Assembly (NCBI GenBank): GCA_963801715.1
Contig: CAWDGB010000005.1
Coordinates: forward strand, 1 to 64,000
Source: CAVVJA01 sp963801715
GTDB lineage: Bacteria > Actinomycetota > Actinomycetes > Mycobacteriales > Jatrophihabitantaceae
Direction: 5' to 3'
DNA length: 64,000 nucleotides
Of this stretch, positions 35,966 to 47,249 are shown in pieces. Within the stretch, counting starts at the first letter, position 1, and each line of letters opens with the position of its first letter. The notes beneath the pieces were generated by a model that worked only from the letters and a program-made list of their open reading frames with translations, did no database searches and had not been told where the DNA came from. Made by a program: the position numbers and the translations under genes.

Positions 35966-37686
35966 CTATCGCCCCGGTGGTCGCGCAGGATGACTGACAC
36001 CGCCGTCACTGCTTACCCCGGCGGCATACCGGCCATTGGACCCGATCGCCGCCCCTTCCGGCGCAGTTGCCGGCTGCCCGTCCGCCGCCGCGGCCGCCGC
36101 GGCTGCGGCCGCCGCGTCCGCCCGAGCTTGCTCGATGCCGGACATCTGCCGGAGCGGAACCTCTTTCATCATGAGAGACAGCACGAACGCGATAGACTAG
36201 TACGCACGCACCGACGAGGAACACGACGTTCATCGCGTCGGAGAACCCAGCCAGGATCGGCTCTTTCACTGCCGGCGGCAGCGTATTGATGTTCGAGGTG
36301 TTGTTGAGGTCGACTGCACCGGAGGGCGGACGGAATCCGGCCTCCCGGAACCGTTCAGCGATCTTCGTCGGCGCGGCCGAGAAGAGGATGGACAGGAATA
36401 CCGCCGTGCCGAGCGTGCCGCCGACCTGCCGGAAGAACGTGACCGACGAGGTAGCGACGCCCATGTCGCGCACTGGAACAGCGTTCTGCATAGCGAGCAC
36501 GATCGTCTGCATGTTCAGGCCCAGACCGGCACCAAAGACGATCATGTAAAGGTCGGTTCGCCACAGCGGGGTGTGGGCGCTGATGGTGTACAGCAGCAGC
36601 ATGCCGATGACCAACAGCGCGCTGCCGATGATGGGAAAGATTCGGTAGCGCCCGGTGCGCGACGTGAGCTGGCCGGAAAGCATCGAGGCGCGCCATGATG
36701 CCGGCCACCATGGGCAGGATCAGCAGCCCAGCCTCGGTCGGCGATGCCCCCTTGACGATCTGCAAGTAAAGCGGGATCGAGGCCAGACCGCCGAACATGC
36801 CCACACCGATGATGAACGACTGCCCGGATCCGATCGAGAATGTCTGACTGCGGCGGAAAAGGCGAAGCGGAATCAGCGCGTCGTCGCCCATCCGGCTCTC
36901 GACATAAACGAAGGACGCCAGCCCGGCCACTCCAAGCAGGTAGCAGGCGAAGGCAACCGGCGACGCCCAGCCCCACAACCGACCTTGCTCGGCGATGATG
37001 AGCAGCGGGACCAGCCCGACGATAAGCGCGGCGGCGCCGAACCAGTCGATGCGGTGGTCGCGCCGCTCTTGGTGAATGTGCAGGGTGCGGTTGACGACCA
37101 CCAGGGCGATGAGCCCGATGGGGATGTTGATGTAGAAGATCCAGCGCCACCCGGTGATGCCGAGGATGCTCTGCTGACCGGCGAAGAAACCGCCAATAAC
37201 CGGACCCAGCACGCTCGAGGTGGCGAAGACGGCCATGAAGTAGCCCTGGTAGCGCGCGCGCTCGCGGGGCGCGATCAAGTCGCCGAGGATGGCCAGCGCC
37301 AGGGAGAACAAGCCGCCGGCTCCGATGCCCTGAAAGGCCCGGAACGCGGCGAGCATGTACATGCTCTGGGACAAGCCACACAACGCCGATCCGGTGATGA
37401 AGATCGTGATGGCGATCATGAACAACGGCTTGCGGCCATAAATGTCGGACAGCTTGCCGTAGAGCGGAGTCGCAATCGTCGATGTGATCAGAAACGCTGT
37501 CGTGACCCAGGCTTGGGCCGATAGTCCGTTGAGGTCGTCGCCAATCGTTCGGATCGCCGTGGCGACGATCATCTGGTCGAGCGCGGCGAGGAACATGCCG
37601 AGCATCAGACCGGTCAGGATCGTGAGAATCTGCTTGTGAGTCAGGGCACCGTCAGTCGCTGGCGCAGTGGCGGGGACCGAGGACAT
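35966..37686 (-). CDS. MFS drug exporter, DHA2 (EmrB/QacA) type (two +1 frame breaks)
   Basis: It has fourteen-helix family hallmarks: LAALDQMIVATAIRTIGDDL (motif in helix 1), YGKLSDIYGRKPLFM (motif A), FQGIGAGGLFSLALAILGDL and SVLGPVIGGF (motif C). A +1 shift near 36687 leads to SMLSGQLTSRTGRYRIFPII, and a second near 36198 to the tail FVLSLMMKEVPLRQMSG. The C-terminus has a poly-Ala run (12 Ala with Asp/Gly) and a Gly/Ser tail. The start at 37686 has GGAGGAG upstream and overlaps the end of the MarR gene by 35 bases, so the two form an operon. It likely exports toxic compounds under MarR control. Confidence 0.85.
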
Positions 37687-38281
37687 CAGGCGTCTCCTCC
37701 AGGGGCGGGGCCGGGCTGGCCGCGCCGTACATCTCGGAGCGGTAGTTCTCGAAATCGACGGTCAGCCGGCCGAGGAGGAAGGTGAGCTGGCGGCAGTCCT
37801 GCTCCGACCAATCCCGCAGCATCCTTGCCATGTGCCGACTGCGTACGTCGAGCTGCTGGCTATATACCCGACGACCCTCCTCGGTCAGAACGAGCAGGGA
37901 GGCGCGGCCGTCGTCCGGGTCGGCCTCACGTTTCACCAGGCCGGCCTTGACGATCGACGCCACTTGCCGGCTGACGGTCGACGGGTCTGACTGGATGAGC
38001 TCGGCGAGCTCGCCCGCCCGCAGCGGACCTTCGGTGGCAAGGCGCGCGAGCACGACGTGCGCCGACCAAGCGACGTCGTGCTCGGTCGCGGCTACGAACT
38101 GAGCCTTCGCGCGATGGAAGGACCTCATGAGAGACGAGATGCTCGACCCAAACTCTCGTACATCGGCTTCGCTCGGGCCGCCAGGCGGAACGTCAATCGG
38201 TCGCGTGAACGGTGACGCCGCATCGGCGCGAGCAGCACGCTGCGGCAGGGCGTACTCCAGATCAGGGCGCACGGACGTCAC
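37652..38281 (-). CDS. MarR-family regulator of the MFS exporter
   Basis: 209 residues. Winged helix: HDVAWSAHVVLARLATEGPL, RAGELAELIQSDPSTVSRQV, ASIVKAGLVKREADPDDGRA with the DDGRA wing typical of MarR. The extra N-terminal roughly 50 residues (DLEYALPQRAARADAASPF) may be an overlong start; an in-frame start nearer LMRSFHRAK is possible. It lies first in the MarR-MFS operon and probably represses it from the repeats at 38302-38327. Confidence 0.9.
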   Translation of the reverse strand: MTSVRPDLEYALPQRAARADAASPFTRPIDVPPGGPSEADVREFGSSISSLMRSFHRAKAQFVAATEHDVAWSAHVVLARLATEGPLRAGELAELIQSDPSTVSRQVASIVKAGLVKREADPDDGRASLLVLTEEGRRVYSQQLDVRSRHMARMLRDWSEQDCRQLTFLLGRLTVDFENYRSEMYGAASPAPPLEETPDVLGPRHCASD

Positions 38282-38301
38282 GGAAATCCTTTAGGTGGCT
38301 C

Positions 38302-38327
38302 ATACAACTAATTGCAATATACAACTA
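38302..38327. promoter_or_regulatory. AT-rich repeat upstream of marR-MFS
   Basis: ATACAACTA occurs at 38302-38310 and 38319-38327, 17 bp start to start, with TTGCAA between them. The segment is strikingly AT-rich for this genome and lies 20 bases upstream of the MarR start. It is a plausible operator/promoter for auto-repression. Assignment is by position and composition. Confidence 0.55.
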
Positions 38328-38518
38328 TTAACCTGGTCGTCGCCAACTCGCAACACCGGAGCGCCACCTGTGAGGCTCCGTGCACTCTCCGTAGCAGCAA
38401 CAGCTGTCCGGGACCGGCGTGGACAGCATCTAGCCGCCGACGGCGAGCCTGCCCGGACAAGCCAAGGGCGCCATACCGAAGCTGATTAGGACCAGCGGTA
38501 CGGCGCCCTCGGTGCGGC

Positions 38519-38731
38519 TTAGCTCTCGACTGTTGCGTTCGTGTTGCCTTCGAGCAGCGCCCGTACTTCCGATTCACGGTAACGACGGTGCCCGCCGAGG
38601 GTGCGAATGGAGGTCAACTTGCCCGCCTTGGCCCAGCGGGTGACGGTCTTCGGGTCCACGCGGAACAGCGTGGCCACCTCCGATGGGGTCAGCAGCGGCT
38701 CCGACTCCGGACGGTGACGTGAGTGTGTCAT
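38519..38731 (-). CDS. bldC: BldC-family MerR-like regulator
   Basis: 70 residues from ATG 38731 (AAGGGGG upstream). LLTPSEVATLFRVDPKTVTRWAKAGKL and SIRTLGGHRRYRESEVRALL match the single winged-helix BldC proteins that act on direct repeats to time sporulation and development in streptomycetes and are conserved throughout actinobacteria. Its place next to DUF3073, purM and purF is also conserved. The longer frame to 38863 was rejected because the family starts at this ATG. Confidence 0.92.
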   Translation of the reverse strand: MTHSRHRPESEPLLTPSEVATLFRVDPKTVTRWAKAGKLTSIRTLGGHRRYRESEVRALLEGNTNATVES

Positions 38732-39023
38732 CCGGGCGCCCCCTTCTATGCGGTATGTAACGCGCCTCCAGGTTCTGGCGTTACGAACCAAGTATGCACT
38801 GGAGTGCGAGAATTCCGCCCATGTGACAGTTGCGCTGTCCACTATGTGCCATGGGGGCGGCACGCCCGATGCGCGAGGATCCGGTGTTCGACGCCACCTC
38901 TACGTGCCATCGCAATGGGTGCACGTGCTTTTCACTGCGCGGTACGCTGGCAATACGACGATGACCAACCTTCCCGGAGAGCGGCGAGCCGCCCGGACGA
39001 CCGTGTAGCGAGGGGGTCGAGCC

Positions 39024-39209
39024 ATGGGGCGCGGCCGTGCGAAAGCCAAGCAGCAGAAGGTGGCCCGGGAGCTGAAGTACAACTCCCATAACACCGATCT
39101 CGACGCGCTGCGGCGCGAGCTTGCCGGGTCCACAGAGCCTGCCGAAGGCCCCGAAGACGGCGAGTCGGACGAGTACGACCCCGACGACTGGGCGACCGCA
39201 CGTCACTGA
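39024..39209 (+). CDS. DUF3073 protein
   Basis: 61 residues. The invariant start MGRGRAKAKQQKVARELKYN defines DUF3073; an acidic tail (EDGESDEYDPDDWA) follows. It is a small, highly charged protein of unknown function, almost always beside purM/purF in actinobacteria. It converges with purM. Confidence 0.93.
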   Translation: MGRGRAKAKQQKVARELKYNSHNTDLDALRRELAGSTEPAEGPEDGESDEYDPDDWATARH

Positions 39210-39305
39210 CCCGGGCACCCGGCCACAAGCGATCCTGGTCCACCTGGGCAAGCACTGTGAGCCGCTGCGCATGGTGAGCGCCAAGCTCTCGCCAAATGAG
39301 GCCGG

Positions 39306-40368
39306 CTAGCGCCGGTGGGCGTAGTCGCCGATCATTCGCACCAACCCCGTGCCCAGCTCGGTGTGCCCGGCGGCGCCAGGCGGTGAGCCCGCGCGTTTGC
39401 GCGACGCTCTGAGCGTCAGCAGCGTGTTCGGGGGGAACGAGGGCCACCATTCCGACGCCGAGGTTGAATGTCTGCTCCATTTCGGGCTGCGGCACCGCAC
39501 CGAGATCCGCGATCAACTCGAAGATCGGCAACGGTGACCACGTGGACCGGTCGACGATCGCATCGAGCGTGGGCGGTAACACGCGCCGCAGGTTCGCGGC
39601 GAGCCCACCACCCGTGACATGGGCAAACGCATGCGCGCCGCACTCGGCGGCGAGCGCCAGGCAATCCCGGGCGTAGATGCGCGTCGGCTCGAGTAACTCG
39701 TCGGCGAGAGTGCGGCCGCCGAGGAGCGCCGGGGTGGCATCCAGCGCAAGGCCGGTCGCGGCCAGAACATGGCGCACGAGCGAGTATCCGTTGCTGTGCA
39801 GCCCTGACGCCCCGAGCGCGATGAGCACGTCGCCAGGCTTGACCCGGTCGGCACCGAGTACGCCGTCGGCGTTCACCATGCCGATACCGGTGCCGGAGAC
39901 GTCGTACTCGTCGGCCCGCATGACGCCCGGATGCTCCGCGGTCTCGCCGCCGACGAGCGCGCAGCCCGCCTGCACGCACCCGGCCGCGATGCCCGACACG
40001 ATGGTCGCGATCTTCTCCGGTACCACCTGGCCGGTGGCGATGTAGTCGGAGAGAAAGAGCGGCTCGGCGCCGACGACCACGAGGTCGTCGACGATCATGG
40101 CGACCAAATCGATGCCAATTGTGTCGTGCCGATCAACGGCTTGCGCGATTGCGAGCTTGGTGCCGACCCCGTCCGTGGAACACGCAAGGACGGGCTGCGG
40201 ATATCGGGCGAGATCGAGCTGGAACAGACCGGCGAACCCGCCGAGTCCCGTCAGCAATTCGGGCCGGCGAGTGCGCTCGACCGACGCCTTCATCAGTTCG
40301 ACGGCCCGTTCTCCCGCCTCGATGTCTACGCCAGCCGCGGCGTAAGACGCACCGGAGCCACCGGTCAC
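39306..40368 (-). CDS. purM: Phosphoribosylformylglycinamidine cyclo-ligase (AIR synthetase; one +1 frame break)
   Basis: ATP-dependent ring closure of FGAM to AIR, purine step 5. It starts at GTG 40368, whose G-T-G overlaps the purF stop. Motifs: SYAAAGVDIEAGERAVELMK, STDGVGTKLAIAQAV, VDDLVVVGAEPLFLSDYIATG, and ALVGGETAEHPGVM. The frame runs to VAQTRGLTAW, then a +1 shift near 39372 gives GHTELGTGLVRMIGDYAHRR and the family stop at 39306. Without the shift the end is a run of Arg/His-rich sequence that continues until 38932. Likely an essential gene, so the break is suspicious. Confidence 0.92.
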
Positions 40369-41886
40369 GGGCGCGACAGGGCATCCTCGGCGGCATAGCC
40401 GCTTACCAGCTCTGCCCCTCGGGCACCGCCCGTTGACGGAGCGTTCGATGCCCTCGAGCACGTGCTTGCCGACAATCTCCGGCAACGGGATGGGGTATTC
40501 GCCGTCGTAGCAGGCCCGGCACAACCGGTTCTTGGGTTGCTCGCTCGCGGCGATCAGCCCGTCGAGCGAGATATAACCCAGCGAGTCCGCGCCGATGGAC
40601 GCCCGGATCGCGTCGACGTCCAGCCCGTTCGCGATCAACTCGGCCCGCGAGGCGAAGTCGATGCCGTAGAAGCAGGGCCATTTCACCGGCGGTGACGCGA
40701 TGCGGACGTGCACCTCGATAGCGCCTGCCTCGCGGAGCATGCGGATCAAGGCACGTTGGGTGTTCCCGCGCACGATCGAGTCGTCGACGACGATCAGTCG
40801 CTTGCCCCGGATGACGTCACGGAGCGGGTTGAGCTTCATCCGGATGCCGAGCTGGCGGATCGTCTGCGACGGCTGGATGAAGGTCCGTCCGACATAGGCG
40901 TTCTTCACCAGGCCGGTCCCGTACGGGATGCCCGACGCCTCCGCGTAGCCGATGGCTCCGGGCGTGCCCGATTCGGGCACCGGGATGACCAGGTCGGCCT
41001 CGACCGGATGCTGTCGCGCGAGCCGCCGGCCGATCTCGACCCGGGTGGCATACACACTGCGCCCGGCAATCGTCGTGTCCGGTCGAGCCAGGTAGACGTA
41101 CTCGAACAGGCAGCCCTTGGGTTCGGCCACCGCGAAATGCGACGAGCGCAGCCCGTCCTCGTCGATCGCGATGAGCTCGCCGGGCTCGATCTCACGCACG
41201 AACGACGCTCCGACGATGTCCAGCGCGGCGGTCTCGGAAGTCACGACCCAGCCGCGAGCAAGTCGCCCCAGGACGAGGGGACGCACACCTTGCGCATCGC
41301 GGGCGGCGTAGAGGGTGTGCTCGTCCATGAATACGAACGAAAACGCGCCACGCAGGGTTGGCAGCACATCGAGTGCCGCTTGCTCGAGGGAGACATCCGG
41401 GCGAGCGGCGAGCAACGCGGTCACCAAATCGGAATCGGTCGTGGACGCGCCGCGTAGTAATCCGGCCCGCTCGGCCTCGACCGCGAGCTCTGCCGTGTTC
41501 ACCAGATTGCCGTTGTGACCTAAGGCCAGTCCCGTGCCCGCTCGGGTGGTCCGGAAGGCCGGCTGGGCGTTCTCCCAGGTCGTCGATCCGGTCGTGGAAT
41601 ACCTCGTGTGGCCGACGGCGATATGCCCCTTCAGCGTGTTGAGCGTGGCCTCGTCGAACACCTGAGAGACCAGGCCGAGGTCCTTGTAGACCAGCACTGA
41701 AGAGCCGTCACTGACCGCGATGCCGGCCGCCTCCTGGCCACGATGCTGAAGCGCATAGAGGGCGAAGTAAGCGAGCTTGGCGACCTCCTCGCCGGAGGCC
41801 CATACGCCGAAGACTCCGCACGCGTCCTGCGGGCCTTTTTCGCCGGGAATGAGCTGGTGGGTCAGCCGTCCGTCAGCGCGCGCCAC
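40365..41886 (-). CDS. purF: Amidophosphoribosyltransferase (one +1 frame break near the end)
   Basis: First step of purine synthesis: PRPP plus glutamine to phosphoribosylamine. A GTG start at 41886 gives a propeptide and the catalytic Cys23 in QDACGVFGVW. Also seen: HRGQEAAGIA, HTRYSTTG, NLVNTAELAVEAE and the PRPP loop LIVVDDSIVRGNT. The CRACYDGEYPIP segment near the end fits the Fe-S Cys set. Near 40429 a +1 shift changes ...SVNG to GGARGAELVSGYAAEDALS, which ends exactly with the GTGA overlap of purM. Read without the shift, purF fuses to purM. The fused reading is taken as an artefact of the extra base. Confidence 0.93.
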
Positions 41887-41941
41887 GGATCCGAGTCTAC
41901 GGGGCGGCTTCGGGCCGACATTCCGCCGCGCGGAACGCTGG

Positions 41942-42725
41942 TCAGCTCATCAGCGGAAGGTGGTCCTCGAGGCTCGCGCGAGTGCCGCTAGCGGTGACCG
42001 ATCCGGCGTTCACGGCATCTGCCCACCCAATCCTTCCCGTCGCCAGCCGGATCCAGGTCATCGGATCGGTCTCCACGACGTTTGGCGGCGTGCCTCGCGT
42101 ATGCCGCTGACCGGCGATCGCCTGGACTGCGACGAAGGGCGAGATTCGAACTTCGACGGCCCGACCGGGCGCTCGGGCGGCGAGGATCTCGGCGAGCAGT
42201 CGCACGGCGATGGCGAGCGCGGCTCGGTGGATTGCCACGGGGTCCCGATCGGGCACCGAGCGGGACAGGTCGTCGGCGTGCACCACCAGCTCGACAAGCC
42301 GGGTGTTGAGCCAGTCGTCGGCGCGCAGTGGCCCGCGTGGGGTCTGCAAGATTGTCGCTGGCGACACACCGATGATCGCCGGCTGCAGATCAGCATCCTT
42401 GCCGAAGCGAGGCGATCAATTCCGCGGGCGTCCGCCCCTCGACGCGGTTCCGCGTGCTTTCCTCGATCATCGCGACGTCCCGCCGATAACGGGTCACGAA
42501 CTCGCCGACAGATGTCGCCGGCGGGGCGGCCCGCGTCGCCAGGCGCTCGGACAGCCCAGCGAGGATGAGCGCCACATGCCCGCTCAGCGTCCGCACGTCC
42601 CACCCGGGCAGCACCGACGGTCGGTCGAAGTCGGCGACGACAAGGGCGTCCAACCAATCGGCGATCAGCTCGGCCTGCGCATGGATCGCCGCAGCGGGCG
42701 CCACGAGTCGGGAGGACGAGGTCAT
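41942..42725 (-). CDS. Maleylpyruvate isomerase-type (mycothiol-fold) protein (one +1 frame break)
   Basis: An N-terminal DinB-like bundle (AELIADWLDALVVADFDRPS, LPGWDVRTLSGHVALILAGL) is joined after a +1 shift near 42401 (…SLRQ to KDADLQPAIIGVSPATIL) to a C-terminal sterol-carrier-like part (LNTRLVELVVHADDLSRSVP, ATGRIGWADAVNAGSV). This is the two-domain mycothiol maleylpyruvate isomerase family. The gene next to purF in mycobacteria is of the same kind, which supports the assignment. Catalytic role here unknown. Confidence 0.82.
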
Positions 42726-42844
42726 GACGCGGCGGTGTCTGTCGAGATCCGGGCCGGCGATCGCACGGCGGCATTATAGGGGGATTCGGCGTGTTTGCAC
42801 CGCTGACCCGGGACACGCCCTAGCGTCCTGGCTGATCGAAGGCG

Positions 42845-45100
42845 CTACCCGAACAGGCGGGGCAACGTCGCTGACCAGGCCTGGTGCAGCTCGGGCAACG
42901 AGATCCGGAACTGGTCCTCGATCTCAAGCGCCGTGCTGAGCGAGTCGACGACCCCGATGCGACTGTGCGGTAGCCCGCGGGCGATGCACAGAGCGGTAAA
43001 GCGAGCTTCCTCGCTCCGCGGCACCGTGACGATCGCGCGACCCGCCGATTCGGAGAGCAGCGCAACGAAGGCGTCCATGCCCGCGGACAGCACGATGCGC
43101 GCGCCGAAGCCGTGCCGCAAGCAGCACTCGACCAGGCCCTGGGCGAGGCCACCCTGGGACAGATCGTGCGCCGAATCGATCAGGCCGTCCCGGGCAGCAT
43201 CGATCATGACGTCGGCGAGCACCCGCTCCCGGCGCAGGTCGACCCGAGGCGGTTGCCCACCGAGGAAGCCGTGCACGACGTGCATCCATTCGGAGCCGCC
43301 GAACTCCTCGCGCGTCTCGCCGAGCAAGTAGATCAGCGAACCATCGGACCAGAATCCGTGCGGTGTACGGCGGTTGACGTCCTCGATCACCCCGAGCACA
43401 CCGACGATCGGCGTCGGGAGGATCGGCGTTGCCCCGGTCTGGTTGTAGAAGCTGACATTGCCACCCGTAACCGGGATGCCGAGGTCGCGGCATCCGTCGG
43501 CCAGACCGCGCACCGCCTCGCTGAACTGCCACATGACGCCGGGGTCCTCGGGCGAGCCGAAGTTGAGGCAGTTCGTGACCGCGAGTGGCCGGGCACCGGT
43601 CGCCGCGACGTTGCGGTACGCCTCGGCGAGGGCCAGCTGCGCTCCGGCGTACGGATCCAGCCGGGTGTACCGCCCATTGCCGTCAATCGAAATGGCCACG
43701 CCCCGCGTCGTGTCGTCGGCCAGGCGAACCATTCCGGCGTTTTCCGGCTGCGCGAGCACCGTGTTGCCGAGCACGTACCGGTCGTATTGGTCGGTGATCC
43801 AGGACTTGTCGGCGAGACCGGGCGACGCGGCAAGTTGCTGCACGGTGGCGCGCAATTGATCCCGCGTGTGCGGGCGGGGCAGGGCGCGCCCGTCATGGTT
43901 GACGAATGCGTCCTGGTCGGCTGGGCGCTGGATAAAGCGCTTATAGACCGGACCTTCGTGGGCTACGGTTCGCGGCGGTACATCCACGATCCGCTCGCCA
44001 TGCCAGTCCACCTGAAGCCGACCGGTATCCGTCACCTCGCCGATAACGGTGGCGAGGACATCCCACTTGGCGCACACGGCGAGGAAGGCGTCCACGTGTT
44101 CCGGGCCTGACGATGGCGCACATCCGCTCCTGGGACTCGGAGGCGAGGATCTCCTCCGGGCTCATCGACGGCTCCCGCAGCGGAACCTTGTCCAGATCGA
44201 TGTGCATGCCGCCCTCACCCGCGCCGGCGAGCTCCGTGGTGGCGCACGACAACCCCGCGCCGCCGAGGTCTTGGATGCCGACGACCAGATCGGCGGCGAA
44301 GATCTCCAGGCAGCACTCGATGAGGACCTTCTCGGCGAACGGGTCGCCAACCTGAACACTCGGCCGCTTGGCGTCGCCTTCGTCGAAGGTGGCGCTGGCC
44401 AGCACGGATACGCCTCCGATGCCGTCGCCGTCCGGTCTGGGCGCCGAACAGGATCACTCGGTTGCCGACGCCGGTGGCCCGCGCGAGCTTGATCCCGTCG
44501 GAGCGCATGACGCCGACACACAGCGCGTTGATCAGCGGGTTACCGATGTAGGACCGGTCGAAGTCGACCTCGCCGCCAATGTTCGGCAAGCCGAGACAGT
44601 TTCCGTACCCGCCGATGCCAGCAACCACGCCGGGCAGCACCCGGCCGGTGTCCCGCGCTTTGGCCGGCCCGAATCGCAGCGAGTCCATGACGGCAACCGG
44701 GCGGGCGCCCATGGTCAGAATGTCTCGAACGATGCCGCCCACGCCGGTGGCGGCGCCCTGGTACGGCTCGACGTAGGACGGGTGGTTATGCGATTCGATC
44801 TTGAAGGTGACTGCCCACCCGTCGCCGACATCGACCACGCCGGCGTTTTCTCCCATGCCGACGAGCAGCGCCTCGCTGGGCGGCGCCTTTTCGGCGATCT
44901 GGCGCAGGTGGATCTTCGACGACTTGTAGGAGCAATGCTCGCTCCACATGACCGAGTACATGGTGAGCTCGGCCGCTGGTAGGCCGGCGGCCGAGGATCA
45001 CGCGTATGCGGCGGTACTCGTCTTGCTTCAGCCCAAGCTCATTAAACGGCTGTGGCCGTCTCGGGTCGGCCTGCGCCGCCTCGACCGTATCGAGCGTCAC
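42845..45100 (-). CDS. purL: FGAM synthase, large subunit (three +1 frame breaks)
   Basis: ATP-dependent synthesis of FGAM with PurQ supplying ammonia and PurS as link (small-PurL system). The GTG start at 45100 overlaps the purQ stop. Segments in order: LGLKQDEYRRIRVILGRRPT, shift near 44977, AAELTMYSVMWSEHCSYKSS with FKIESHNHPS and NCLGLPNIGGEVDF, shift near 44427, DGIGGVSVLASATFDEGDAK, shift near 44103, PEHVDAFLAVCAKWDVLATV and NCLNFGSPEDPGVMWQFSEA to the stop. All three breaks are a single extra base. No block of the family is missing. Confidence 0.92.
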
Positions 45101-45804
45101 CGCTGGACCGCCAACTGGGTCCGGTCTTCGCCTACGCTCGGCAATCCCGCCAGCCCGGTGAAGAAGGGCAGGCCGTCGATGCCCGAGCCGGTGAGCGGGT
45201 CGACCGCGTGCTCGGGGTGCGGCATGAGGCCCACGACGTTCCCAGCCTCGTTGGAGATGCCGGCGATGTCGCGGAAGCTACCGTTGGGGTTGCCGCCGAG
45301 GTAGCGCACGACGACGCGGCCGGACGCCTCCAGTTCGTTGAGGGTGCGCTCGTCAGCGACGTAGCCACCCTCGCCGTTCTTGATCGGGATGACGATCTCT
45401 GCGCCGGGCCGGTAGCCGTCGGTCCAGACCGTGACCACATTCTCGACGATGAGCCGCTGGTCTCGGCAGACGAACCTTCGGTGGTTGTTGCGTATGAGCG
45501 CACCGGGCAGCAGGTGCGCTTCGCACAGCACCTGGAATCCGTTGCATATCCCGAGAACGGGCAGGCCGTCGCGAGCGGCGGCAATCACGGCCTCCATGAC
45601 CGGCGAGAATCGCGCGATCGCACCGCACCGCAGGTAGTCGCCATAGGAGAATCCGCCCGGAAGGATCACCGCGTCGATGTCGGGCAAGACCGGATCGGCG
45701 TGCCACAGCGGCACCGCGTCACCACCGGCGATCCGTACAGCACGCTGGGCGTCGCGGTCGTCGAGGCTGCCAGGAAATGTCACCACACCGACCCGCGCGG
45801 GCAC
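45097..45804 (-). CDS. purQ: FGAM synthase, glutaminase subunit
   Basis: 235 residues. Class I glutamine amidotransferase: RVGVVTFPGSLDDRDAQRAV, ILPGGFSYGDYLRCGAIA, LGICNGFQVL with nucleophile C87, and LMPHPEHAV with the His/Glu of the triad. It releases ammonia for PurL. The TGA stop overlaps the purL GTG. Upstream of it on the other strand begin the DUF1800/DUF1501 genes, which separate it from purS. Confidence 0.95.
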   Translation of the reverse strand: MPARVGVVTFPGSLDDRDAQRAVRIAGGDAVPLWHADPVLPDIDAVILPGGFSYGDYLRCGAIARFSPVMEAVIAAARDGLPVLGICNGFQVLCEAHLLPGALIRNNHRRFVCRDQRLIVENVVTVWTDGYRPGAEIVIPIKNGEGGYVADERTLNELEASGRVVVRYLGGNPNGSFRDIAGISNEAGNVVGLMPHPEHAVDPLTGSGIDGLPFFTGLAGLPSVGEDRTQLAVQR

Positions 45805-45934
45805 CAGACCAGGCTACTTGGCCGACCCGCAGGGCCGGAGGCGGGCATCGTCCAGCCCGGCTCTTGGCCGGACCTCACCGATGGCTCGTGCCGTCTTGAC
45901 CCGATCCGAACAATTCCAGAGCAGGCTGTGCGCC

Positions 45935-47243
45935 ATGCAGTCGGCTGACTGGAGGGCAACGGCGCGACTGTTGCGCCGCACCGGATTCGGCACTACGGGC
46001 CCGGCGGTTGACGGGGCGAATCGGGTCGGCATTGCCGCTCACGTTCCGGCAATTCTCCGTTCCGATCCAACAGCTGACATCGGTGCGCGGCGCACCCCGG
46101 TCCCGACGTTCGACGCGATTACGCCGCTCGGTCGGAGTGCGTCCAAGAACGAGAAGCAGCAGCGTAATCAGCAGATTCGCAGCCAATTGTCGAGCCTGAC
46201 AGCCTGGTGGATCCGCCGCATGGTCGCCGTGGAGGAACCATTCGGCGAGAAGTTGACGTTTCTTTGGCACAACCACTTTGCGACCGCGGCCACCAAGGTG
46301 CGCCGGCCCGGGTGGCTGGCCGCGCAGAACGAAACGCTCCGGCGTGCGGGCCGTGGCGACTTCCGGACCCTCGCCCTGGCGATGCTCACCGACCCGGCGA
46401 TGCTGCTCTGGCTGGACGGGCAGAAGAACTCCGCAACGGCGCCCAACGAGAACCTGTCCCGGGAGTTCATGGAGTTATTCGCGCTCGGCCACGGCGATGG
46501 CTACACCGAGCAGGATGTGCGCGAGGGGGCCCGCGCACTGACCGGCTGGCGGTTTCGCCCCAACGGCACCGCGTATCTCAGCGCCCGAGCGCATGACGAT
46601 CGGCGTCAAGACCGTGCTTGGCGTCATCGGCAACCTCGACACGACGGGGTTTTGCGACGCCGTCTTGTCCCGGCCGGCTTCGCCCCGTTTCGTGGCATCG
46701 CGGTTGTGGTCCCAGCTGGTTTCGGCGAACCCGCCGAGCGCAGCGACCCTCGATCGGCTGGTCACCGCCTATGGAGACCAGCGTGATCTTCGATCGCTGC
46801 TGACCGCGATGCTTACGAGTGCGGATTTTGTCGCGGCCTACGGCACGATCGTGATCGGCCCGGTCGAATGGCTGATCGGCGCGATACGCGCGTTGCGGAT
46901 TCCGATTGCTGACGACGCGGCTGCCCGGAAAGTGGTGGCGGTGCTCCGGACCCTCGGGCAGATCCCGTTCTACCCGCCCAATGTGGGCGGCTGGCCGTCG
47001 GGGGCGGCCTGGCTCTCGACAGCGGCGGCCGACGCCCGGATACAGGCCGCGGCCGCACTGGCCAGCAAGGCCGACCTGGACGCAATCCGCGGCTCGACCG
47101 CCGCCAAAGTCGACGCGGTCGCCCACCTGCTCGGCGTGGGGTCGTGGTCGGCGCGAAGCACCACGGTATTGGCCGAATCGGCAGTGGATCCGCGCCGGCT
47201 CGTAGCTATCGCGCTGAACACGCCCGAGTACCTGACGAACTGA
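45935..47243 (+). CDS. DUF1800 protein (one +1 frame break)
   Basis: Start ATG 45935. The parts DWRATARLLRRTGFGTTGPA, EEPFGEKLTFLWHNHFATAA, MLLWLDGQKNSATAPNENLS and REFMELFALGHGDGYTEQDV are the DUF1800 core. After a +1 shift near 46601 the sequence continues VKTVLGVIGNLDTTGFCDAV and QIPFYPPNVGGWPSGAAWLS, also DUF1800. These proteins, of unknown function, are regularly encoded before a DUF1501 gene, as here (6-base gap). They are common in exported systems of planctomycetes and actinobacteria. Confidence 0.88.
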
Positions 47244-47249
47244 GGGCTG

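Noticed and set aside
38932..41886. A single 984-residue PurF-PurM fusion protein
   Set aside because: The fused reading runs through residues unlike either family at the joint. A +1 shift restores the purF end and a GTGA overlap with the purM start, so two genes are far more likely.
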